This document shows positions 45,491 to 58,214 of a stretch of 64,000 nt of DNA, piece after piece; position 1 is the first letter of the stretch, and each line of letters begins with the position of its first letter. The stretch lies in the NCBI GenBank assembly GCA_032717465.1, contig CM064657.1:22198468-22262467 (forward strand), in the 5' to 3' direction. Source of the DNA: Coenobita brevimanus (taxonomy: Eukaryota > Arthropoda > Malacostraca > Decapoda > Coenobitidae). Under the pieces are notes generated by a model. It was not told where the DNA came from. It saw only the letters and a program-made list of their open reading frames with translations, and did not search any database. The position numbers were made by a program, and so were the translations under genes.

Positions 45491-45990
45491 CACTGGCTGA
45501 CATTAAGAATTTTACATGAATCACAAAAACCTTACCAGGCCTGCGAATTAACGCCTCAGGCTATACAGTGCAAGAAAATGGTAATAACACTTATACTCAA
45601 AATATACAGCAGCTAGATGGCTGGAGACTTCCTGAGCACTCACAATAATAATACACTATACAGGGGAGGACAGAGATGTGAACAAAATGAGGAGTAGATC
45701 TAAGTGGCAACTAATGCAGAGACTGAGGTCATTATATAGGGGGCCGGCAGAGCTTGATTCAACTTGCAAGAAGGACGCGCAAATGAGGGCACAGAGGACG
45801 AGGAGTTGACACTCCTGCTCTGAACAACAGAAAGAACGACTTACTCTACTATAAGGGGGAGAAGGGGGGTGTGAGATAAAACATGGAAGCCTGATCACTA
45901 TGGAAGCCACGAGGCGAATCGTGATCAAACATACAGCATACTGTGCGTTAGAATTATACAAATGATGATGAAATCATAGGTAATGTAACA
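45482..45990 (-). repeat. 3' LTR of G4, 5' portion
   Basis: 509 bp, to GTAACA at 45990. Confidence 0.87.
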
Positions 45991-46051
45991 CCTCCCCACA
46001 AAGAAAAAGAAATTTACAAAGGAAATTTCTTATTACTCTAAAACAATCTGT

Positions 46052-47001
46052 CTAAATTCTAGATAAGCAATCTGCAATAACATTTTATTTCCCCTTGACA
46101 TGTTGTATGTCTAATGAATACTCCTGAAGAAGTAGACTCCATCTTGTCAATCTCTGATTTTTATCTTTAAGCTTACTAAGGAATTTCAGTGGGTTATGAT
46201 CGGTATAAATGACTATGGGGTTAAAACCAGAACACAAATAAAATGAAAAATGCTGTAAACCCAAAATCAAGGCCAAAAGCTCTTTCTCAATAGTTAAGTA
46301 GTTCTTTTGAGGTGGAGTGAACTTCTTACTGTAATAAGATACAGGGTGTTCAGTACCCTGATCATCCTCTTGCAGCAAAACCGCCCTAGCTCCTGTATCA
46401 CTTGCGTCAACAGCCATCTTAAAAGGCTTAGCAAAATTTGGAGTAGCGAGCACTGGCTGACTTAAGAGGATAGCTTTAAGTTTACTGAAAGAGGACTCAC
46501 ACTTATCGGTCCAGACAAATTTAACTCCCTTTTTCAGTAGGTCTGCAAGTGGTGATACAAGAATTGAAAAGTTAAGAACAAATCTCCTGTAATAACCTAC
46601 CATTCCCAAAAATCTTTGTAGCTCTTTCCTACTTTTAGGTCTGGGAAGATCACTTATAACCTGAACCTTAGCTCCTGGTGGTGCAACGTGTCCATCACCA
46701 ATTACGTACCCAAGGTACTGAACTTTAGCTTGACCAAACTCACACTTTGATTAATTAGCTACAAGATTAGCCTGAACCAAACGCTCAAGAAATTTACTGA
46801 CATGGCATAGATGATCTTTCCAGTTGTCACTGAAGATTAATACATCATCAACATAAACATCACACCCTGTCAAACCCTCTGTTACAACATTCATGAGCTT
46901 CTGAAAGGTGGCTGGTGCATTCTTCATACCATATGGCATTACAGAACATGCAAAAGTCTTTCCTAGTGTTACAAAACATGAGATCTCCCTAGCACGTTCA
47001 G
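46052..47001 (-). pseudogene. G4 RT C-terminal half and RNase H
   Basis: MPYGMKNAPATFQ and YVDDVLIFSDNW at 46939-46754, then TAA (LVAN stop), then open to RNase H and QHVKGK. Confidence 0.86.
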
Positions 47002-48438
47002 TCAGTATCCCTTTAACAAATCAAACTTACTTATGTACCTAGCCTTTCCGATCTTCTCTATGCAATCTTCCACGCGAGGGAGAGGGTAAGTGTCTGTTTT
47101 GGTTATCTGATTAACACGTCTGTAGTCGATGCAAAGCCGCTGTGACCCACCTGGCTTAGGGACTAGAGTGACATGAGAACCCCACTCGCTCTGACAGGGC
47201 TCAATCATCTTGTGGTCCAACAGGTAGCCAAGCTCCTTCTGGATTAGAGGAACTTTCACTGGGTCCACACAGTAAGGAGGCAGTTTAATTGGCTTTGCGT
47301 TTCCAACATCGACATCATGCATCAACACAGTGGTTCTTCCTGGAGTGGCACGGAACACTTGTGGGTACTCCTGCAGTAATGCCGGAAACTCCTACCTTTC
47401 CTCGGGAGCTAGATGAGAAAGCTTAGTCTGGAGATGATTCATGATATCAGGATTCTTCCCCAAACTATCACTCAGACTCATACTGCATGCAAGAGCTTCA
47501 CTTGCAGACTCGGGTGGAACAGATACAGTGCAGACTGGGTTATTTTCGTCCCGCCTGTGATATAACTTTAGCATGTTGATATGACAAAGGTGCTTGTTCT
47601 TTCTATGATCTGGTGTGGCGATGACATAGTTGACATCACTGATTTTCTTCTCCACGAAATAAGGATTGCTATACTTGGCTTGAAGAGGTTGCCCATGCAC
47701 CGGTAGCGGAATCAAAACCTGATCTTCTGGCTGAAAGTGGCGTAACCTGGACTTCTTATCATACCAAGTCTTCATCTTCTCCTGAGCAGCTCCTAAATTC
47801 CCTCTCGCCAGCTGTAAAGCAGTGGACAGCCATTCTTTGAACTTCATCACATACTGCAGCAAGTTGACGTCATCTTCCTCCGACAGCCAGCATTCATTGA
47901 GTACCTTAAGGAGTCCTCTTACTTCACGGCCAAACAGTAGTTCAAAGGGTGAGAAGCCCAGTGATTCATTTGGAGATTCTCTTGCGGCAAATACAACGAA
48001 TGGAAGACCTTTATCCCAGTCTTTCTGATGTTCCAAACAGTATTTCCTGGGCATCGATTTGAGTGTTGGATGATATCTCTCCAACGCTCCTTGGGTCTGG
48101 GGATGGTAAGCTGAAGACGTGATCTGGGAGATGCCCAACTCTTTCAGAGACTGCTTGAAAACATTTGACATGAAATTACTTCCCCGGTCTAACTGTACCT
48201 CCTTGGGCAGACCAAACTTGGTGAAGAACCCCAGCATTTCCTTAACCACGTTCTTTGCTGAGATATTTCTAAGTGGAATGGCTTCAGGATAACGAGTAGC
48301 CATATCAATCAGGGTCAACACATAAGAAAATCCTGAAGAAGTCTTAGGAAGAGGGCTCACAATATCCACCAACACACGGGTGAATGGCGCCTCAAAAGGA
48401 GGAATGGGAACTAGAGGTGCAACCTTTTCGGTCTGATT
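47002..48438 (-). pseudogene. G4 integrase core, GPY/F, RT N-terminal half
   Basis: Core and GPY/F open 48375-47395, TAG after APEER, then VFRATPGRTT to FDLLKGY open from 47358. Confidence 0.86.
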
Positions 48439-50601
48439 TTACTTCCCCACAACTTGACAGGTGTGACAAGACTCACAATAACAGGAAACATCTCTGAAGA
48501 TATCTGGCCAGTAGAAGTGTTTCAAAATGCGTGCCACAGTCTTCCTCACACCAAGGTGTCCTGCCAAACTGGAATCATGAGCCACTCTAATGATATCCTG
48601 CCTACAAAGACGAGGGATGACAACTTGATGTACAACCTCCCATTCATAGTCGGCTGATGCTGCTGGGGGTCTCCAGTTTCTCATAAGTACTCCTGACTTT
48701 ATATAATAACAAGTAGAAGCACTAGCTGACTCTTCCTCACTGCAAGCAGAGTTAGCTAGACCTTTCAACTCAGGGTCAGCAACCTGCAACTCAACCAACT
48801 CTTGACGAGACAAATTATCAACACTACGGGGTACTGCCTCATCTGGTGAGTGGTCCAAATTAGCAAGAAAAGTGTCAGCTAGGATAACATCATCATCATC
48901 ATCATTATCCTCTAAATCACCAGTAACTTTAGACTTAGCCCTAGTGACAGCACATGCAGAGAACACATCAATGACATCACAATCCTGGGTCGGAGTCACT
49001 GGTTCACTAGACAACTGAGGAGCTGGACACACTTGACTTCCACCAATATCACTTCCAAGTAAGAAAGTTACACCTGACATTGGGAGTGTCTCAACCAACC
49101 CAACCATAACGGAACCATTAACAAAACCAGACTCTAAATTCACTCTGCACAGAGGGACAGAGAAGTAATTATTCCCTACACCTTGTAAGATTACAGTTTC
49201 GTCAGAGAAATTAACATTAGAGCCTAGAACACTGGTCAGCATAAGGGATTGGCAAGCAACTGTATCACGATATATTTTAACTGATTTCTTGTCATTATTG
49301 TGCAGAGGACTGACAAAACCATCAGACAGTAAATTAGCACATGAATTCTTGAAAGTGTCACCCACGTTACTGCTCAAAAGAGGAGCTTCGTCATGAGAAT
49401 TTAATTTACCCCTCAAAGCAGGTTCAGTTAACTCGGTTAAAGAATTCTGGGAACTCTCAAGGGTGGACACTAGACCAATTGACTGAATATTTAAAGACTC
49501 CTTTTTGTTCACATCACGCTGTCTCCTGAAACATTTCTCCGTAGTATGACCAGGGTTACTGTAATAAGTACATTTACTTTTCTGAAATCTAGAGGTGGAG
49601 CTGGTATTTACTTCCTGAGAAACATCATCTTTAATCTCTTTCCTGTTACCTGTACTCTGAGTAGAGGCAACGTACTTACTCTCAGCTTTCCTTTTTTCTT
49701 TAGAATATCTCTTGTGAGTGAGAACATATTCATCAGCTAAAACTGCAGCATCAGACAAATTATCTATTCTTTTCTCATCGAAATATAGGCTTACATCTTT
49801 ATTAATACACCTTCTGAAGTCCTCCAGCAAAATCATCTGCTTTAATTTATCAAAATCAGAATTTACATTCCTAGAATTTAACCACTGCTCTAACAAATCT
49901 TCTTTGATTTTTGCATACTCAAAATGGGATTGCTTATCTTGCTTATAAGTTGTCCTAAATTTTACTCTATAGGCTTCAGGAACAAGCTCATAGGCCTTAA
50001 GAGTCAAGCTCTTAACTACATCATAATTATCAGATTCATCCTGAGGCAAAGATGCATAAGTTACTTGAGCTTTACCGGTGAGAACAGTTTGAAGGAGTAC
50101 TGGCCAATACTTTTTGGGCCAATTAAAACTTGTAGCTACCCTCTCAAACAACTGAAAATACTTTCTTAAATCAGATTCATTTAAAGGAGGGACAAGTTTA
50201 ACATTTTTAGCCACATCAAAATCATCAGAGCTAGATGATCCAGTTCCACTTTGTTTCATGCGATACTCATGGTCTGCCTGAATCCTAGGAATTTCAATTT
50301 GTACCTGTGCCTCCTGAATACAAGCCTGAGCCTCAGCCTCCTTTGCACGAGCCTCCTGGACGGCTAGCTGTAACTTAGCTATTTTAATCTGCGTTTGCTC
50401 ATCTGGAGGAGTTACATTAAACAAGCTTTTATTAATCATGCCAACAATTTGATCTTTAGACTGATGAGAGCGAACAGCAATTCCCAATTGTTAAGCAACA
50501 AGCTTAAGTTCATTCTTTGTTCAGTTTTCTACATCACACACTGTTTGCACATTTGACAAAAAATCTTTCACTTCATCAAGAGTAGTAATAGTAGATATCA
50601 T
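48439..50601 (-). pseudogene. G4 Gag, protease, integrase zinc finger
   Basis: 682 open codons after the shared early TGA. The knuckle reads CTYYSNPGHTTEKC: Tyr where the other copies have Trp, so the second Cys is missing here too. The upstream ATG pair is reduced to one ATG (50601). Confidence 0.86.
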
Positions 50602-50692
50602 GAATAAATCACAGTCACAAAATATCAAGCAATATCCTTATGATAATATCCTGAATATCCTGATAAGAGGTCCCTAAATTTATGTTACGGAA

Positions 50693-51003
50693 CAGAGAGA
50701 GATAATGAACACTTCAAGTGAAAATACTAAAATCACTACTGTCCCGCAACGTTCCAGGTTCAAAAGAAAAGAGTTAGGTAAAATTACAAGTTAAAGTTTA
50801 ATGCTCAAACTAACAACTACACATCCAGGACTCATATGGATAATGTAATGTCAAAACAGGTTAAATATATGGTTAACTGCAATAGCCTCTATTAACACGA
50901 ATTTAGCAAGAACAAATTTACCTAAGTCAGCCCTGATAAATGAGAGAGCCGGATAATGCTCAGTTAAAGTAAGATATAATATTATCACAGATACAAAACA
51001 CTA
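50693..51003 (-). repeat. 5' LTR of G4, 3' portion
   Basis: 311 bp, TGTTACGG to AAAACACTA (50995-51003). Confidence 0.86.
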
Positions 51004-51299
51004 GTGAGGAAGAGATCATACAAGAATTTGCTCAGCAGGATATCATTGATGCCAGATTCATGACTCGGTTTCAGGAAGGCGTAAGGATGAAGACAGCTAC
51101 TGTTGTCCTCACTTTTGGCAAAGTTTCTCTACCTACAACTGTCAAAGTAGGATATGAAATTGTAAATGTAAGACCGTACATCCCCAATCCCCTTCGTTGT
51201 CCAAATGTCAGCTTTATGGACACCATGAAAAGGCTTGTCGGGCTTCCAACATCGTGTGTGGCAAGTGAGCGGCTTTAGTTCACTCTGCTGACAATATTA
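51004..51299 (+). pseudogene. L4 ORF1 N-terminal remnant, frameshifted
   Basis: A lost A in the first knuckle (CGTTGTCCAAATGTC) shifts the frame; TGA in knuckle 2 (AAGTGAGCG). Confidence 0.75.
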
Positions 51300-52417
51300 C
51301 AGTTGCGAGCAGATGACTCGAGGCCACCTAGTCCACAAAGATGTTGGTGTTTTATCTGGCAACAGTGGTAGCTGTGAATTTGACCGAGATTCAGTCAGCT
51401 GTTCAGGCGAAACAAACCCAGTGATAATTTGTCAGTGTGCTCTTCTAACTGGTCTCCAATCAATATCATGCAAGTAAACGTATTATACCGATAATGATTA
51501 ACGTCTCATACACGTGGTAGATATAGTTATAACCATAGTATTACGACATAGGCATCCAAATTGTGGTGCGTTCATTCATGTGAGAAACAGTCATTTATTT
51601 TGTTTGACTATCGTCGTGAACCAAACAATCTTTACCAGTTTTCAAGAGATATGCCGTAGGGTTTATCGACTTCCTCGAAACCTAGCATTATTATCACAAA
51701 AAACACTGTCATGCCAGTCGTCCCACACTGTTAACCTCACTTTCGTCGACCTCTGACTCTAAAGCAGGTGGGACTGTTAATGGTTCACACCACAGTAGGC
51801 GGAACAAGGGGAGGGGGGTGTGGGAGTTATATGGAGAGTGGTGGGTGAGGAAGAGCGGGACAAGGTGGGACGGGTGATGGGAGAGGGGTTAGGGGGCAAG
51901 TGGTAGGCTGCAGCATTTACTGTATGAGATGAGAGGTTGTAATAGGTTTGTTTTGACAGAGAATACCAATGTTTCTTTAATATTCGAGTGATAAAGTCGA
52001 ACGATTACTCTCTATAAATGTTTATCATCATGAACGGGTCAACTAGTTCCAACTCCCATACGTGACGTCACGTGGTGCCTACGTCACAAACCAAGGTGGT
52101 GATGGAGCCGCACGCTCGGGATACCCGCGTGTCTCACATGAATGAACGCAGCACTATTTGGATGCCAGTGTTGTAATACTATGGTTATAAATACATCTCC
52201 CACGTGTATAACACGTTAATTATTATCAGTATTTTACGTTTACTTGAATGATACTGATTGGAGACCAGTTAGAACTGCACATTGACAAATTATCACTGAG
52301 TTTGTTTCGCCCGGACAGCAGACTGAATCTCGGTCAAGTTCAAAGCTACCACTGTTGCCAGATAAAACGCCAACATCTTGGTGGACTAGGTGGCCTCGAG
52401 TCATTTGCTCGCAACTG
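51300..52417. mobile_element. MITE in L4 ORF1
   Basis: 1118 bp, same site and ends. Confidence 0.8.
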
Positions 52418-53050
52418 TACATCCGAGACTGAATGCTGCTTTCACTGCAAGGATGCTCACTCCACCTCCTCGAGGGTTTGTCCCATGTGGAAGGAGGAGA
52501 AAGAGGTATGCACAGTGAAGGCAACTGAGGGCATTTCCTTTTACGATGCAAGGAAGAAGGTGAAGGAGTTGCATGCAACTCCCAAGCCTAATATCTCCTA
52601 TGCATCGGCGGTTGTGTCCCATCCCGTGATGTGCACAGCTGAGACACAGACTGACCTTACAATCGCTTCTCGTGCTCCACGCCCTACCTCTCATTCTAAG
52701 CCTCCTGTATGTTCCAACTCTCTTACAGACATCCCTGTTGCTACATCATACTCTCAGGCTGCCGCTGTTCCTTTGCAGTCAGTGCGGCCAACACAGAAGC
52801 CTGACAAGTCTGACAATATTAATTTGATCACCCTCACTAAGCAGTCACGTCCTCATGTCCTTCCTGCTCCTGGTCCAGCGAGGGAGAGAAAGAATAGCAC
52901 TTCCTCAGTGAAGTCTGGGAGCCTTATCATTGACGACAATATGGAAGTCTCCATGAACAAGAACCGGGAAAGGTCCCCCGGTAGCCACTCGCCTGGACGC
53001 GGGGGGCATAAAAAAAAACTAAGCATACTGGCCACCCTCGTAAATCTTAA
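52418..53050 (+). pseudogene. L4 ORF1 C-terminal part
   Basis: Third knuckle intact (CFHCKDAHSTSSRVC), 9 A in the run. Confidence 0.74.
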
Positions 53051-53559
53051 ACCGCCGCATTCACTCTATTACAGTGGAATTGTAGAGGTGTCGGGAATAA
53101 GTTACGCAATATAGCAATCTTGCTGTCAGTACACAGGCCAGACATTGTTTGTTTACAGGAGACGCGCCTGGAGGATGATCCTGATCATCTACAGGTCAAA
53201 CACTATCACTCATATAGAAGATATGAAGGTCACGGAGTTGCCATATACACACACAAATCACACCCACAAACGGAACACATATGAAACCTTATATGGAAAG
53301 ATGCTTCCCACCGCACTGTGACATCTGTGATACAGTGTTATCTATCAGTCATATCATCCTGCGCTGTCGGCGATTTATTCGTGAACGTGCTTCACTTATA
53401 AATTACTGCAGCGCAGCAGACGTCCCCTTCACCCTTTCCACCATCCTGGGTGATGGGTACATTGTTATGACTGATAAATTGATGGCTTTCTTGAGAGAAA
53501 CCAGACTGATCAGTGATGTGACTTTTTTACTGTGTGGTTATGGTTTTTATCAACGGTAA
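53051..53559 (+). pseudogene. L4 ORF2 with RT deleted
   Basis: Endonuclease start (WNCRG, CLQETRLED) to HPQTE, then directly the CCHC tail (MKPYMERCFPPHCDICDTV) to the normal stop. The junction ACGGAA|CACATATG has only 1-2 bp of shared sequence. Confidence 0.85.
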
Positions 53560-53669
53560 ATATGTATATATTGTAATATTATTTAGGGTTTACAGTTGAC
53601 ATATTTTAAATTGTTCCTCCTCCCACTGATCTATTTCTAATACAGATGTCCCCTACATTAAGCCAAGTT

Positions 53670-53999
53670 CCTCGCCTGACAGTCACCAGCTGATGAGTTC
53701 AAGTGTGCAATATAGGAAGGTATTGGGCACTTGCAGTCGATGGTGGTCTGCTGGGTGAGGTTCTTCACTTTTTCTATAAATTATGTAAATACATTGTACC
53801 ATCTTGCTTAAGTTATTCTAATTAGGGCCGACAGGTGACGTATATGGAAATGTTCCTGACTCGTCTGGTTCCCTTTCATATATTGATGTCCCCTATATTT
53901 GGTTGTGCCTCGACTGACAGTCACCAGGTGATGAGTGCAGGTATGTAATGTAGAAAGGCATTACATATCTGCAGTCGATGGTGTTCTTTTGGTCGAGGC
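53670..53999 (+). other. Structured RNA motifs A (53670-53760) and B (53907-53999), L4
   Basis: Intact. Stem 1 of A has GGTGAGG, making a G-U pair instead of G-C; the kink-turn-like core is unchanged. Confidence 0.7.
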
Positions 54000-54352
54000 T
54001 TTTTTACCATTAGTGTAGGTCTAGTTATTTGTCACTTAGGACTTAGTATAGGATAGAGATTTGTCTGCTAGGTGATTAGTTTTAGGATTTTTATATTAAC
54101 CCACGGCGTCCCAGGGACGTACTTGCACGTCCTTCCGTGTTGTCACAGCTAATCCCGGTGACGTACTTCAACGTCCTGCAATTGCAAGGTTCATAATTTC
54201 TACAATTTTCAAAATTCGCGCGAGATTTTCGTTTCGCCCTGGTACCCAAGCCTCCCCTACCTGCCGCCAGGCGGGCAGCATCCTAGACCCCGCGTGACCC
54301 ACGCTCGCCCTTGTCTCAGTCACTCACCTGCTAGCAGTGACCCAGGTCAGAC

Positions 54353-55213
54353 ATGGCGCGGAAAGGTCTCTCAGACGAGGAAATCGCATCCGTCCTGGAA
54401 GCCTTCACTGGAGACAGTGATTCTCCACTCGATGATGATGTGGTGGAGCGCGATTACGTCCAGCCACAGGAAGAAATAAGTAGCAGTGATGAGGAGGTCC
54501 CTTCGCCCCAAAAAACGCGGTATGTGACATACCGTAAGGCAATGGAAGGCCAGCCTGTTCCCCAACCACGTGCAAAGCTATCTCTCCATCCTGAATATCA
54601 TAAGGATGAGGATAAGGACGATGAGGATGATGGAGGCCTAGGACGTGATATCGCCGCATGGTTGGGAAAAGAGAAAATATCACCACGAGGATCAGAAGGT
54701 GGGGCGAGACGACACATAAGGTATGGTGAAAGTACTTTATCTGGGGAAGTGGCAAGTGGCGTGGTGGGATTGCTGGGAGAAAGGGAAAGTGTTGTGGCGG
54801 CAGCGCAGGGTGAAAGTGAGAGTGGTGTGGGGGTAGTTCGGGGTGAAGGGGCAAGTGGTGTGAGGGAGGCAGCACGAGCACGTGGTGCTCGTAGGCCTAG
54901 GGGAGAGGAGGTTGAGTCACTCCCCAGCACTTCTTTCGCCCCTGAATATTCCCAAACTTCCTCCCCACAGCCCCAGGATGTGGGGAAAGGAAAGAAAGGG
55001 AAGGGAAAGGGTAAAGGAAAAGGGAGAGGGAAGAGAAGTGCGAGTGATGAGAGGCGCCGCTCTCCACCTCCCCAACATACCCCACCACCCTCACCTCCCC
55101 AGCCTGACGAAGGGGACGATGGTGACGTGGTTAGTGTAAGTGGAAAGAATTGTTATCAAAACTACACCCACTGTGTAAATCTGGTCAGTAAATATGTGAT
55201 AACAAGGAAATAA
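54353..55213 (+). CDS. PB3 286-codon piggyBac-type N-terminal protein
   Basis: Same length and layout as 2529-3389, with scattered amino-acid changes (for example DDDVVERDYVQPQEE, EYHKDEDKDDEDD) but no stop. No catalytic domain. Confidence 0.6.
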   Translation: MARKGLSDEEIASVLEAFTGDSDSPLDDDVVERDYVQPQEEISSSDEEVPSPQKTRYVTYRKAMEGQPVPQPRAKLSLHPEYHKDEDKDDEDDGGLGRDIAAWLGKEKISPRGSEGGARRHIRYGESTLSGEVASGVVGLLGERESVVAAAQGESESGVGVVRGEGASGVREAARARGARRPRGEEVESLPSTSFAPEYSQTSSPQPQDVGKGKKGKGKGKGKGRGKRSASDERRRSPPPQHTPPPSPPQPDEGDDGDVVSVSGKNCYQNYTHCVNLVSKYVITRK

Positions 55214-55880
55214 AGTGGAAACGGGTGTAATGTTAGTATGAATAAAACATATAAGTTGAACATTACTGTAAGTTGTCATAATTGATGTCACGAGTACACC
55301 CACATTCTGGTCAGTAAGTATGTGATAGGAATTATATACAGTGGAAGATGTTGTAATGTTAGTAGTAAGGTATTTTATAAGTTGATTACTAGTGTAAGAT
55401 GAAACAAATGATATTGCGATAACACTCCCTGTGTAAGTATGCGCAAGTATGACGCTCAGTTCCATCGTAAGTTCAGAAATGATGTGATATCAATTATATC
55501 AAGTGTTTACATGTGCAATGTTAGTGGAGAATTATTATATAAGTACAAAAATAGGTTGTAAGTTGAAATACTTGTCATAGCGACTTCACCGTGTGTGTTA
55601 TTATGCGCTATTATTATGCTATATATTTACGTAAGGCCTGAAATAATCTCAAAACAGTTCTATAAAGTTGAAAAGTGTATAATAATATTAGAAAAGTATT
55701 ATGTAAGTAGAAAAAGCACAATACGAGTTGAAACAACAGTCAGAGCGAGTTCACTCACTACGTAAATAAGCGCTAACATTACGCTAAATGTTATCAAAAG
55801 GCCTGTGAATACGTAAAAACAGTTCAATAATTTGTAAAATGGTATAATGTTATTGTAGAAGTATTATGTAAGTAAAAAAA
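55130..55880 (+). repeat. Degenerate tandem array inside PB3
   Basis: Counterpart of 3300-4060. Confidence 0.55.
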
Positions 55881-56409
55881 ATTATATGTATCATGATTTT
55901 AGAATGTTAGCGATTCATCGTGACCAAGTTGGCCGATTTTGCTCGTTTCGCACTATGGTACAATGCTTATTTCTGCTCTATTTTTGTATAAAATCCAATA
56001 TACTCTTTTATCACATGTTTTTATGTTTGTAATAAATTCATTTCTACTTACTTTCATTGGTTTCCCAGACTTATAATACCATAGAAAACGTTTGAGGCTC
56101 AGACCGCCTAGGGAGAACACGGGGCCAGGTGGGACCAAGGCATACCTGGTTAAGCTAATTAGGGACCCCTGGGACCAATTTCTTTGCCACCGACCATTGT
56201 TTTTAACCAAAAGCGAAAGTTTAAGCAAAAAAAAAAAAAAAGGTCGAAAAATGGTGGGGATTGGGGGGTACCAGTGGTCGAAAAGTCGTCGGGACTGGGC
56301 GGGTTAAGCATTTTTGTTTATAAGTAATATAAGACTAAAAATATAAAAAAATTAACAAAAAAATAAAAAAAATAAAAATACAAAAAAAAAATAAAATAAA
56401 AATTATTAT

Positions 56410-56435
56410 TATATATATATATATAAATATATATC

Positions 56436-56504
<69 letters not shown>
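56410..56504. repeat. (AT)n tract in LINE L4 3' UTR
   Basis: TA run with a few CT interruptions, then GTCTGTCTGTACGTG. Confidence 0.9.
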
Positions 56505-56507
<3 letters not shown>

Positions 56508-56646
56508 TGTCTGTACGTGTGAATGAAAGTGTGTATGTTCATATGAATCGATGTGTGTATTTATGTATGTATGTATATATATATATGTTCGTATATATAT
56601 GTATATATATGTCAATGTATATACATATATATAATTTTGCCTTAAT

Positions 56647-56700
56647 GACCAGAGGCTCCGGCCTCAATGGTCGATAGGCAAAAAAAAAAAAAAAACACTA
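56647..56700 (+). other. LINE L4 3' terminus: hairpin, poly(A), target duplication
   Basis: UCCG hairpin 56647-56672, 16 A (56680-56695), AAAACACTA 56692-56700. Confidence 0.82.
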
Positions 56701-57204
56701 ATCACACTGGCTGACATTAAAAACTTTACATGAATCACAAAACCTTAACAGGCCAGCGAATTAACGCCTCAGGCTATACAGTACAAGAAAAATGGTAATA
56801 ACACTTATACTCAAAATATACAGCAGCTAGATGGCTGGAGACTTCCTGAGCACTCACAATAATAATACACTATACAGGGGAGGACAGAGATGTGAACAAA
56901 ATGAGGAGTAGATCTAAGTGGCAACTAATGCAGAGACTGAGCTCATTATATAGGGGGCCGGCAGAGCTTGATTCAACTTGCAAGAAGGACGCGCAAATCA
57001 GGGCACAGAGGACGAGGAGTTGACACTCCTACTCTGAACAACAGAAAGAACGACTTACTCTACTATAAGGGGGAGAAGGGGGGTGTGAGGTAGAATACGC
57101 AAGCCTGATCACTATGGAAGCCACGAGGCGAATCGTGATCAAACATGCAGCATACTGTACGTTAGAATTATACAAAGGATGATGAAATCATGGGCAATGT
57201 AACA
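56692..57204 (-). repeat. 3' LTR of G5, 5' portion
   Basis: 513 bp, to GTAACA at 57204. Confidence 0.87.
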
Positions 57205-57265
57205 CTTCCCCACAAAGAAAAAGAAATTTACAAAGGAAATTTCTTATTACTCTAAAACAATCTGT

Positions 57266-58214
57266 CTAAAATCTAGATAAGCAATCTGCAATAACATTTT
57301 ATTTCCCCTTGACATGTTGTATGTCTAATGAATACTCCTGAAGAAGTAGACTCCATCTTGTCAATCTCTGATTTTTATCTTTAAGCTTACTAAGGAATAT
57401 CAGTGGGTTATGATCGGTATAAATGACTATGGGTCAAAACCAGAACACAAATAAAATGAAAAATGCTGTAAACCCAAAATCAAGGCCAAAAGCTCTTTCT
57501 CAATAGTTGAGTAGTTCTTTTGAGGTGGAGTGAACTTCTTACTGTAATAAGATACAGGGTGTTCAATACCCTGATCATCCTCTTGCAACAAAACCGCCCT
57601 AGCTCCTGTATCACTTGCGTCAACAGCCATCTTAAAAGGCTTAGCAAAATTTGGAGTAGCGAGCACTGGCTGACTTAATAGGATAGCTTTAAGTTTACTG
57701 AAAGAGGACTCACAGTTATCGGTCCAGACAAATTTAACTCCCTTTTTCAGTAGGTCTGCAAGTGGTGATACAAGAATTGAAAAGTTAAGAACAAATCTCC
57801 TGTAATAACTTACCATTCCCAAAAATCTTTGTAGCTCTTTCCTACTTTTAGGTCTGGGAAGATCACTTATAACCTGAACCTTAGCTCCTGGTGGTGCAAC
57901 GTGTCCATCACCAATTACGTACCCAAGGTACTGAACTTTAGCTTGACCAGACTCACACTTTGATAAATTAGCTACAAGATTAGCCTGAACCAAACGCTCA
58001 AGAAATTTACTGATATGGCATAGGTGATCTTTCCAGTTGTCACTGAAGTTTAATACATCATCAACATAAACATCACACCCTGTCAAACCCTCTGTTACAA
58101 CATTCATGAGCTTCTGAAAGGTGGCTGGTGCATTCTTCATACCATATGGCATTACAGAACATGCAAAAGTCTTTCCTAGTGTTACAAAATATGAGATCTC
58201 CCAAGCACGTTCAG
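57266..58214 (-). pseudogene. G5 RT C-terminal half and RNase H
   Basis: MPYGMKNAPATFQ (58152) to SGFDP, then a frame change. The active-site strand reads YVDDVLNFS. Confidence 0.86.

Larger units (their letters stand above)
45482..51003 (-). mobile_element. Gmr1-like retrotransposon G4
   Basis: Same layout, most diverged of the five. Private lesions: TAA near 46750 in RT, TAG near 47390 before RT, mutated primer site. The stop after the zinc finger is TAA instead of TGA. Confidence 0.9.
54100..56303 (+). mobile_element. piggyBac-like element PB3
   Basis: 2204 bp, TTAA at 54096-54099 and 56304-56307, ends CCCACGGCGTCCCAGGG and GGGACTGGGCGGG. Confidence 0.86.
51004..56691 (+). mobile_element. 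Array LINE copy L4, internally deleted, carrying PB3
   Basis: About 3.2 kb of ORF2 is missing (junction near 53276). The 3' UTR is intact and holds PB3. Confidence 0.87.
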
